Source of the DNA: Micromonospora zamorensis
Lineage (GTDB): Bacteria > Actinomycetota > Actinomycetes > Mycobacteriales > Micromonosporaceae
Direction of reading: 5' to 3'
DNA length: 64,000 bases
Assembly (NCBI RefSeq): GCF_900090275.1
Contig: NZ_LT607755.1
Coordinates: forward strand, 2,046,001-2,110,000
The notes beneath the pieces are model-generated. The model did no database searches. It saw only the letters and a program-made list of their open reading frames with translations, and was not told where the DNA came from. This document shows, one piece after another, positions 52,172 to 59,858 of this stretch; within the stretch, counting starts at the first letter, position 1; each line of letters starts with the position of its first letter. The position numbers and the translations under genes were made by a program.

Positions 52172-53611
52172 ATGCTGTTGCCGTCGTTGTCCGGAGATGT
52201 GCCCGATCGTGCGGACGCCGTACGCGTCGACGGCGACGCCATCTCTCGGGAGGCGTTGCGGGCCGCTGCGGGCGCGGTGGCCGCCGACATCGCCGGAGCC
52301 GGCACGGTGGCGGTGCTCGCCACCCCGAGCGTGGCAACGGTCGCCGCCATCGTCGGTGGCCTGTTGTCCGGGGTGGCGGTGGTTCCGGTGCCGCCGGACA
52401 CCGGCGCGGCCGAACTCGCCCACGTGCTCACCGACTCGGGGGCCCAGCTGCTGCTGGCCGGTGAACCGGACGCGCCGGTGCTGGCGGACTGTCCGATACC
52501 CGTGGTGCCGGTCGACCCGGGCCGGCGTGGTGAGGTGCCGACGAGCGGCCCCGCCCCGTCGACGACCGGGTTGATCCTCTACACCAGTGGCACCACCGGC
52601 CCGCCGAAGGGCGTGCTGTTGAGTCACGCGGCGATCCGGGCTGGTATCGACGCGGTCGCGCACGCCTGGGAGTGGACCGACGAGGACGTCCTCGTGCAGG
52701 GTCTGCCGCTCTATCACGTACACGGTCTCATCCTGGGTCTGCTGGGGCCGCTGCGCGTCGGCTCGCCGCTGGTGCACACGCGGCGGCCGACCCCGGGCCG
52801 GTACGCGGCCGCCGGCGGTTCGCTGTACTTCGGGGTGCCCACGGTGTGGAGCCGGATCTGTGCCGAGCCGACGGCCGCCCGTGCGCTGTCCGCGGCCCGG
52901 CTGCTGGTCTCCGGCAGCGCGCCACTACCCGCGCCGGTCTTCGCCGAGATGGAGGGGCTGACCGGGCACCGGCCCGTCGAGCGGTACGGCATGACCGAAA
53001 CCCTGATAACGCTCAGTACGCGCGCCGACGGCCCTCGTCGAGTCGGGTTGGTCGGCCGTCCGGTACGCGGGGTGCAGGCCCGACTCGTGGACGACGCGGG
53101 TGCGCCGGTGCCGGCCGACGGGCAGACCTTCGGGGCGTTGCAGATCCGTGGCGAGACGCTTTTCGACGGCTACCTGCACCTGCCCGACAAGACCGCCGAG
53201 ACGTTCACCGCCGACGGCTGGTTCCGCACGGGCGACGTGGCGACGGTCAGCGAGGCGGGGGAATACCGCATCGTCGGGCGGGCCAGCGCCGACATCATCA
53301 AGAGCGGCGGATATCGGATCGGTGCCGGTGAGATCGAGGACTGCCTGCTCACCCATCCGCAGGTGCGCGAGGTGGCGGTGGTCGGCGCCCCGCACGACGA
53401 CCTGGGCCAGGAGGTGGTGGCGTTCATCGTCGGCGAGCAGTCACTGGCAGCTCGTACGCTGGTGACCTATGTGGAAAAGCGGCTGGCCCGGCACAAAAGG
53501 CCGCGCCGTGTCCACCTGGTGGAATCGTTACCGCGTAACGCCCTCGGCAAGGTGCAAAAGACAACTTTACTGTCGCTGATGGAATCGGGGACGTTGCCGG
53601 GCGGTAACTGA
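52172..53611 (+). CDS. Acyl-CoA synthetase (AMP-forming) with two TTA codons
   Basis: A 479-residue ANL-family adenylating enzyme. A3 core LILYTSGTTGPPKGVLLSH (134-152), A5 region YGMTETLITLS, A7 FRTGDVATVSE, A8 GYRIGAGEIEDC and the A10 Lys in ALGKVQK. It is shorter than usual, like malonyl-CoA synthetases (MatB-type), so short dicarboxylates are plausible substrates. Two in-frame TTA leucine codons lie at 53528-53530 and 53567-53569, near the 3' end. It is 250 bases upstream of the SARP regulator. Confidence 0.88.
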   Translation: MLLPSLSGDVPDRADAVRVDGDAISREALRAAAGAVAADIAGAGTVAVLATPSVATVAAIVGGLLSGVAVVPVPPDTGAAELAHVLTDSGAQLLLAGEPDAPVLADCPIPVVPVDPGRRGEVPTSGPAPSTTGLILYTSGTTGPPKGVLLSHAAIRAGIDAVAHAWEWTDEDVLVQGLPLYHVHGLILGLLGPLRVGSPLVHTRRPTPGRYAAAGGSLYFGVPTVWSRICAEPTAARALSAARLLVSGSAPLPAPVFAEMEGLTGHRPVERYGMTETLITLSTRADGPRRVGLVGRPVRGVQARLVDDAGAPVPADGQTFGALQIRGETLFDGYLHLPDKTAETFTADGWFRTGDVATVSEAGEYRIVGRASADIIKSGGYRIGAGEIEDCLLTHPQVREVAVVGAPHDDLGQEVVAFIVGEQSLAARTLVTYVEKRLARHKRPRRVHLVESLPRNALGKVQKTTLLSLMESGTLPGGN

Positions 53612-53864
53612 CACATGGCATTTCGATGACCTGCCTGGCCGAAAGGTCGAGTTTGGCTGGGACCTTCGGTCAGCTAACCGGCTCTCATATTTTCGACCCG
53701 TGGTGACTGCTCGTAGTCTCTAGGCGAACACGGGGGGTGAGTCGTGTATCTAGATGTCTCTATCTCCAGGCCGGACTCGCTACGGTTGCGGGGCTGGATC
53801 GCCAGCCGACCGAAAGTACGGCGCCGAGCGACTCCGACGTCGCGTCACCGCGGGGGAGGTGCTC

Positions 53865-56800
53865 GTGGAGGTACGGGTTCTGGGGCCGCTTGAGGTTCTG
53901 ATCGATGGCAATCGGTTGGACCTGGGCGGACACCGGCAGCAGATCGTGTTCGCCAGCCTGGCGCTGGAGGCCAACCGGGTCGTCCCGGTGGGGCGCCTGA
54001 TGGAGGCCATCTACGGCGACGACCTGCCCAGCACCTCCCGGGCCCAGGTGCAGATCTGCGTCTCGGCGCTCCGACGCCTGTTCAACACCCACGACCATCC
54101 GGACACCATCGTCACCCGGTCCCAGGGCTATCTGCTCCGGGTCACCGATGGCGACCTGGACCTCGACCGGTTCGTCAGTCTCGTCGAGGGCGGTCGCCGG
54201 GCCCGTTCCAGCCAGAACTTCGACGAGGCGGTCCGACACAGTCGCGCCGCCCTTGCTCTGTGGCGTGGCCGTGCCCTCTACGGGCTGGAAAGCCGGCTGG
54301 TCCAGTCGGCGGCCAACCGCCTCGACGAACGGCGGATCAACCTCCACGAGGACTGCGTCGAACTCGAACTCGAACTCGGCCGGCACCGCGATCTCATCCC
54401 CGAGCTCTCCGACCTGGTCGAACAGCACCCGCTGCGCGAACGGCTCCGTGGCCAGCTGATGCTCGCCCTGTACCGATCCGGCCGTCAGGCCGAGGCTCTC
54501 GGCGTCTACCGGCAGGCCCGCCGCACCATGATCGATGAGCTGGGCCTCGAACCGAACCAGTGGCTTCAGCAACTGGAACACGCCATCCTCACCTCCGACG
54601 AGGAACTCGCCGCACCGGTCTCACCCGCGCCCGCCCCGCCATCGGCCGTCCCACCAGCGCCGATCTCCCCAGCGCCGCCGCTGCTGCCCGTGCCGGTCCC
54701 GCCGGCGCTGGTCGTCGCACCGGTGGACGACCTTCCCCTCGGCGCGATCACTCCGCCGGTGATCGTCGCTTCCACCGAACCGGTCGTCCCGGTCACCGTG
54801 CCCTGCCTGCTACCCACGGACATCGCCGACTTCACCGGCCGGTCCAAGCAGATCGACGTGATCGAGCAGCAGCTGTTGATGGCGGCCGAGAGCCCGACGC
54901 AGTTCGCGGTGCCGATCGTGGTGGCAGCCGGTAAACCGGGCATCGGCAAGACCACCCTGGCCGTGCACGTGGCGCACCGGGCCGCGGCGCGGTATCCGGA
55001 CGGCCAGTTGTTCGCCGACATGCACGGCCGCAGCCCGCAGCGCGTCGGCCCGATGCAGGTGCTGGAACGCTTCCTGCGGACCCTCGGCGTCCCCGGGACC
55101 GCGATGCCCGAGGTGCTGGAGGAGCGCGCCGAGCTCTACCGTGACCTGCTCTCCGACCGCCGGATGCTGATCGTGCTGGACAACGTGGCCGGTGAGAGCC
55201 AGGTGCTGCCATTGCTGCCCGGCACCCCCCATTCGGCGGTGCTGGTCACCAGCCGCAGCCGCCTGGCCGGGCTGCCGGGCGCGATCCACCTCGACGTCGA
55301 CGTCTTCGACGAGGAGCACTCGCTGGAACTCCTGGCCCACGTCGCCGGACGGGAACGGATCGACCAGGAGCCCGCCGCGGCCGCGCAACTGGCCTACCTG
55401 TGCGGGAACCTGCCCCTGGCGCTGCGGATCGCGGGCGCCCGACTCTCCGCCCGCCAGCACTGGACCGTCGAGCACCTGGTCGAGCGGCTCGACAACGAGG
55501 CGCGGCGGCTGGACGAGCTGAAGCACAGCGGGATGGGGATCAGGGCCAGCATCTCGCTCACCTACGACAGCCTCACCGAGGAGGCCCGCCGGCTCTTCCG
55601 TCGACTCGCGGTCCTCGACGTCCCGTCGTTCTCCGGGTGGGTCAGTGCCGCACTGCTGGACGAGCCCGTGATGGACGCCCAGGACCTGCTGGACGACCTC
55701 GCCGAGGCGCAACTGGTGGAGAGCACCAGCATGGGGCCGGGGCAGGTCCCGCAGTACCGGTTCCACGACCTGATCCGGGTCTTCGCCCGCGAGCGCCTCG
55801 CCGCCGAGGAGACCGTCGCCGACCGCAACGCCGCCCTGTGCCGGGTGCTCGGTGCCCTGCTGTTCCTCGCCGAGGCCGCCCACTGCGGCCTGCACGGCGG
55901 CGCCTACTTCATCCTCAACAGCGACGCACCGCGCTGGCCGTTGCCGGACCGGCTCACCGGCCAGCTGGTCACCCATCCCCTGAACTGGTTCGAACGGGAG
56001 CGGCACTCTCTGGTCGCCGGTGTGCGTCAGGCCGCGCAAGCCGGCTTCACCGATCTGTGCTGGACGCTCGCCCACACCGCGGTGACCCTCTTCGAGCCGC
56101 GCATCTACCTCAACGACTGGCGGGAGACCCACCGCATCGCGCTCGCCGCCAGCCTGGCGGCGGGTGACAGCCGGGGACAGGCCGCCATGCTCTACTCCAA
56201 CGGCTCACTGTGCCTCGCCGAGCAGCGGTTCGACGAGGCGCGCCGCGACCTGGAAGCCGCCGGGGCCATCTTCCGTGGGCTCGGCGACGAGCAGGGGCTG
56301 GCGCTGGTCACCCGCAACATCGCTTTCGCCGACCGGATCCGGGGCGACCTGCCGGCCGCCACCACCCGCTACGAGCACGCGCTGGCGAGCTTCCGGCGCA
56401 GCGGCGACCTGGGCGCGGCCGCCTACGTGCTGCACAGCCTGGCGCAGGTGCACACGGAGAGCGGCAATCCGCACGAGGCGCTGAGCATCCTGCCGGAGGC
56501 GCTGGCGTTGAGCCGCAGCGCCCGCAGCCGTCGCGTGGAGGCACAGGTGCTGCACCGGATGGGCGACACCTACCTCAACACCGGGGATGCTCTCGCGGCG
56601 GCGAGCGCGTTCGCCGAGGCGCTGGCGGTCGTGCAGGACATCGGTGACCCGGTCGGTGAGGCGTACGCGCTGCACGGGATGGGCGTGGCGCACATGACGG
56701 CCGGTGATCTGGTCGCCGCGGAAACCGCGCTGCACAGCGCACTGAGCCTGGCGAGCACGGCCGGCGAGCGACTCATCGAGGCGCGGGTGTCGCTGGCTCT

Positions 56801-57083
56801 CGGCGAGCTGGCGCTCGAACGCGGCTACGCGACGCAGGCGGTGGTGCATCTGCACCGTGCACTGGGACTGTTCCGGGGCATCCGCGCGCCGAAGTTCGAG
56901 CAGCGGGTGCTGACCAAGCTGACCGAGGCGTACGTGGCGGCCGGCGGCCGGGACCATCCGGCGTCCGTGGCGGCCGAACCGGTGCGAGACAACGTCGTTC
57001 CGCTGGTGCGTCAACCTCGGCCGCAACGGCCGGATCGCACGGGCAGCGGTTCCTCTGTGGTGCAGGGTATTCGTCAGGGCTGA
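53865..57083 (+). CDS. AfsR-type SARP regulator (BTAD, NB-ARC, TPR)
   Basis: A 1072-residue regulator from GTG 53865 with GGGGGAGG upstream. The N-terminal OmpR-like winged helix (VEVRVLGPLEVLIDGNRLDL) and BTAD (to about 245) form the SARP unit. A Pro/Ala-rich linker follows (246-310). The NB-ARC ATPase has Walker A KPGIGKT near 356-363, a MLIVLDNVAG Walker B and the GLPLAL-like GNLPLALRIAG. TPR repeats (about 760-1030) end the protein. SARPs activate antibiotic clusters; the NB-ARC/TPR part integrates signals. It sits just upstream of the small peptide and TTL-LeuA-LAL operon. Confidence 0.92.
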   Translation: MEVRVLGPLEVLIDGNRLDLGGHRQQIVFASLALEANRVVPVGRLMEAIYGDDLPSTSRAQVQICVSALRRLFNTHDHPDTIVTRSQGYLLRVTDGDLDLDRFVSLVEGGRRARSSQNFDEAVRHSRAALALWRGRALYGLESRLVQSAANRLDERRINLHEDCVELELELGRHRDLIPELSDLVEQHPLRERLRGQLMLALYRSGRQAEALGVYRQARRTMIDELGLEPNQWLQQLEHAILTSDEELAAPVSPAPAPPSAVPPAPISPAPPLLPVPVPPALVVAPVDDLPLGAITPPVIVASTEPVVPVTVPCLLPTDIADFTGRSKQIDVIEQQLLMAAESPTQFAVPIVVAAGKPGIGKTTLAVHVAHRAAARYPDGQLFADMHGRSPQRVGPMQVLERFLRTLGVPGTAMPEVLEERAELYRDLLSDRRMLIVLDNVAGESQVLPLLPGTPHSAVLVTSRSRLAGLPGAIHLDVDVFDEEHSLELLAHVAGRERIDQEPAAAAQLAYLCGNLPLALRIAGARLSARQHWTVEHLVERLDNEARRLDELKHSGMGIRASISLTYDSLTEEARRLFRRLAVLDVPSFSGWVSAALLDEPVMDAQDLLDDLAEAQLVESTSMGPGQVPQYRFHDLIRVFARERLAAEETVADRNAALCRVLGALLFLAEAAHCGLHGGAYFILNSDAPRWPLPDRLTGQLVTHPLNWFERERHSLVAGVRQAAQAGFTDLCWTLAHTAVTLFEPRIYLNDWRETHRIALAASLAAGDSRGQAAMLYSNGSLCLAEQRFDEARRDLEAAGAIFRGLGDEQGLALVTRNIAFADRIRGDLPAATTRYEHALASFRRSGDLGAAAYVLHSLAQVHTESGNPHEALSILPEALALSRSARSRRVEAQVLHRMGDTYLNTGDALAAASAFAEALAVVQDIGDPVGEAYALHGMGVAHMTAGDLVAAETALHSALSLASTAGERLIEARVSLALGELALERGYATQAVVHLHRALGLFRGIRAPKFEQRVLTKLTEAYVAAGGRDHPASVAAEPVRDNVVPLVRQPRPQRPDRTGSGSSVVQGIRQG

Positions 57084-57187
57084 AACTCGGGGTGCTACCG
57101 GCCGGCTCGTCAGCCGTACCGGGCTCCCGGGACGTGCGCCCGGTGGCCGTTGATCAGATGGCCCGCCGGAACCCCACGCGGTGACGA

Positions 57188-57367
57188 TCAGCCCCAGGGC
57201 TGGCTGGGGGAAGGGGTCGTGCTCGGCGTGGGGGTGGCCGCCGGGGCAGGGGCGGTGGCGCCGTCGGCCTGTGCGGCGGTCGCTCCGAACAGCCCGACCG
57301 TGATGGCGGCGGCGACGACGGCGAGGGCGATACGGGCCTTGACGGTGATCGAGACGTTGTTGCGCAT
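57188..57367 (-). CDS. 59-residue exported peptide
   Basis: A short frame from ATG 57367 with GGAGGAAC about nine bases upstream. The first 34 residues make a signal peptide (NNVSITVKARIALAVVAA, then a hydrophobic core ending in GATAAQA). The mature tail of about 25 residues is Ala/Pro/Thr/Ser-rich and ends in SPSQPWG. It is divergent from the transthyretin-like gene. No homologue is known to me. Export and a peptide role are inferred from composition only. Confidence 0.65.
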   Translation of the reverse strand: MRNNVSITVKARIALAVVAAAITVGLFGATAAQADGATAPAPAATPTPSTTPSPSQPWG

Positions 57368-57473
57368 GGCGATGTTCCTCCAGCTGAGGGGGGATTTCGT
57401 TCCGCCGTGTTCGGCGATGTCACCAACGTAGGAACGAGCCCCATCACCGCGTTATCTGTTCACCTGCCAACCC

Positions 57474-57535
57474 CTATCACCGCTATCGGATAGCGGCGGA
57501 TAGCCGGCGATAGAACGGCGAAGGCCATCCGATAG
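57474..57535. promoter_or_regulatory. Phased GATAG repeat array in the divergent promoter
   Basis: GATAG occurs at 57489, 57499, 57509 and 57531 (spacings 10, 10 and 22) and its complement CTATC at 57474 and 57483. The two central copies form CGCTATC-G-GATAGCG. Direct repeats phased by about one or two helical turns are typical of SARP and OmpR-like sites. The array sits between the peptide start (57367) and the transthyretin-like gene (57641), so either flanking regulator could act here. Confidence 0.5.
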
Positions 57536-57640
57536 CCAGCCGGCGCACAGTTCTGCCCAAGGCCGGGAATCCGGCAACCAACCGTCGCCCGTTCGCACTG
57601 CGGGCACGAGCGACGGGACTGACTGGCAGGTGAAAACGAC

Positions 57641-57979
57641 ATGAGTGTTTCGGCGCAAGCTTTGGACGGTGTGTTCGGCCGCCCCGCGGCGGGCATCCGG
57701 GCGCGACTCGAACGCGCCTCTGACGGCGGCTGGAAGCCGGTCGCCGACGCGGAGTCCGACCCCGAAGGCCACATCGACGACTGGGCGGCAGAGCTTCTGG
57801 AGAGGGGCCCCTACCGGATCGTCTTCGACAGCGACCACTACTTCTCCGGCCTCGGCGTCAGCGCCGCCTACCCGGAGATCGCGGTCACCTTCCGCGTCCA
57901 GGACGAGTCCGACACCTGCCAGGTCCAGGTGCTCCTCACTCCCTACTCGTACTCGATGTACTTCGGCACCCGGGGATGA
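57641..57979 (+). CDS. Transthyretin-like protein (hydroxyisourate hydrolase fold) lacking catalytic residues
   Basis: A 112-residue protein with the transthyretin-like fold: LDGVFGRPAAG start and the C-terminal LLTPYSYSMYFGT. The canonical 5-hydroxyisourate hydrolase residues are all changed: the first His is Gln6, the Arg is His44, the second His is Gln94, and the C-terminal YRGS is YFGT. No urate oxidase or OHCU decarboxylase gene is in the window, so a purine role is unlikely. It starts the operon with LeuA-like and LAL genes (58 bases to the next start). A new binding or catalytic role is possible. Confidence 0.8.
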   Translation: MSVSAQALDGVFGRPAAGIRARLERASDGGWKPVADAESDPEGHIDDWAAELLERGPYRIVFDSDHYFSGLGVSAAYPEIAVTFRVQDESDTCQVQVLLTPYSYSMYFGTRG

Positions 57980-58037
57980 GTCAGGTGGCGCCCGGGCCGC
58001 GAGTCCCGGCTCCTCACAGCGAGGAAAGGAACCCATC

Positions 58038-59813
58038 GTGAACCCGAGTCGACGATCTGCCGGCCGCTACCTGCCCGCCGCTCCGGTGAGCCTGCCGGAT
58101 CGAAGGTGGCCGAGCCGTACGGTCACCACCGCGCCCCGGTGGCTCTCGACCGACCTGCGCGACGGCAACCAGTCGCTGGCCAACCCCATGAGTCCGGCCA
58201 GGAAACTGGCCATGTTCCGGTTGCTCGTGGAGATGGGCTACAAGGAGATCGAGGTCGGTTTCCCGGTGGCGAGCCAGGACGATCACGACTTCGTCCGGCT
58301 GCTGATCGAGGACGACCTGATTCCGGACGACGTCTGCATCACGGTGCTGACGCAGGCCCGCGACGAGCTGATCCGCCGCACCGTGGAGAGCCTGGCCGGC
58401 GCTCCCCGCGCACGCATCCACATCTACAACGCCACCTCGCCGCTGTTTCGCCGGGTCGTCTTCGGCATGACCCGGGCCGAGTGCCTGGACCTCGCGGTCC
58501 AGGGGACACGGCTGATGATGAAGTACGCGGAACGCACCCTCGCCGGCACCGACCTGCGCTACCAGTACTCGCCCGAGCTGTTCAACGACACCGAGCTGGA
58601 GTTCTCACTCGAGGTCTGCGAAGCGGTCATGGACGTGTGGCAGCCGGAGCCGGACCGACCGATCATCCTGAACTTCCCGACCACTGTCGAGCGGACCATG
58701 CCGAACATCTTCGCCGACCAGATCGAGTGGCTGGACCGCAACCTGTCCCACCGCGAGCACGTGTGCCTCTCGGTGCACCCGCACAACGACCGCGGCACCG
58801 GGGTCGCCTCCGCGGAGCTGGCGACCCTCGCCGGCGCGCAGCGGATCGAGGGCTGCCTGTTCGGCAACGGCGAGCGGGCCGGCAACGTCTGCCTGGTCAC
58901 GCTCGGGCTCAACCTCTACACCCAGGGCATCGACCCGGGCATCGACTTCTCCGACATCAACCGGATCCGGCGCACCGTCGAGTACTGCAACGAATTGCCG
59001 GTGCACCCGCGCCACCCGTACGGCGGGGACCTGGCCTACACCGCGTTCTCCGGCTCCCACCAGGACGCCATCAAGAAGGGCTTCGACGAGCGAGCCCGGG
59101 CCGCGATGGCGATCGGCGCGTCCGTCGACGACCTGCCCTGGGAGGTGCCGTACCTGCCGCTGGATCCGGAGGACGTCGGCCGCACCTACGAGACCGTGGT
59201 GCGGATCAACAGCCAGTCCGGCAAGGGCGGCGTCGCCTACGTGCTGGCCAGCCGGCACGGTCTGCTCCTGCCGCGCGACCTTCAGCTGGAATTCGCCGGC
59301 GTGGTCCAGGCGCAGGCCGACGCCGCCGGGGTGGAGATCCCACCGGCCCGCATCGGGGAGCTGTTCCTGAAGGAGTACGTCGTGCAGCGCCCGCTGTCGG
59401 TGCCGTTGCGCTTCCGCGACATGGTCGCCACCGAGCTGCACGTCGGCGGCGGCGGGTTCACCGTCGGCGCCGCCCGGGCCGACGCGGTCGAGCAGATCCG
59501 CACCACGATGCTGTCCTGGGGGATCGACGTGCGCGCCGTGCACCGCACCGGGGTCGGCGCCGTGTGCGAGCGCGACGACGTGGTCGTCTACGCCGAGTGT
59601 CGCCTCGGCACCCGTACCGTCTGGGGTGTCGGCATCGACGCCGAGCCGGACACCGCGGCCTTCGCCGCCGTCCGCGCCGCGCTCAGCCGCGCCCTCCGCT
59701 CCGGCAACGCCCTGGAAACCGTCGGGGATCTCGACGCCCCGGCGATGCACCCCGCGCCGCCCCGGCTGCGCCCGGTCCTGGCCGGCACCGTCGGCCTCAA
59801 CCTGGCCGGCTGA
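58038..59813 (+). CDS. 2-isopropylmalate-synthase-like condensing enzyme (LeuA paralogue)
   Basis: A 591-residue LeuA-type protein from GTG 58038 with AGGAAAGGA upstream. LSTDLRDGNQSL carries the catalytic Arg41-Asp42 pair, YKEIEVGFPVAS, and SVHPHNDRG the metal-binding His pair. The regulatory (LeuA dimer) domain is present but its leucine-binding loop reads VGGGGFTVGAARADAVEQ, unlike the housekeeping enzyme. It condenses acetyl-CoA with a 2-oxo acid; the altered domain and context suggest a specialised substrate, which is inference. Confidence 0.85.
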   Translation: MNPSRRSAGRYLPAAPVSLPDRRWPSRTVTTAPRWLSTDLRDGNQSLANPMSPARKLAMFRLLVEMGYKEIEVGFPVASQDDHDFVRLLIEDDLIPDDVCITVLTQARDELIRRTVESLAGAPRARIHIYNATSPLFRRVVFGMTRAECLDLAVQGTRLMMKYAERTLAGTDLRYQYSPELFNDTELEFSLEVCEAVMDVWQPEPDRPIILNFPTTVERTMPNIFADQIEWLDRNLSHREHVCLSVHPHNDRGTGVASAELATLAGAQRIEGCLFGNGERAGNVCLVTLGLNLYTQGIDPGIDFSDINRIRRTVEYCNELPVHPRHPYGGDLAYTAFSGSHQDAIKKGFDERARAAMAIGASVDDLPWEVPYLPLDPEDVGRTYETVVRINSQSGKGGVAYVLASRHGLLLPRDLQLEFAGVVQAQADAAGVEIPPARIGELFLKEYVVQRPLSVPLRFRDMVATELHVGGGGFTVGAARADAVEQIRTTMLSWGIDVRAVHRTGVGAVCERDDVVVYAECRLGTRTVWGVGIDAEPDTAAFAAVRAALSRALRSGNALETVGDLDAPAMHPAPPRLRPVLAGTVGLNLAG

Positions 59814-59858
59814 ACACCAATCGAGGCCGTTCACCACACCAGACCTGGGGAGATCCAC

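Noticed and set aside
57150..57431. 93-residue plus-strand frame over the peptide gene
   Set aside because: The minus frame has the better ribosome site and a real signal peptide; the plus frame is its mirror.
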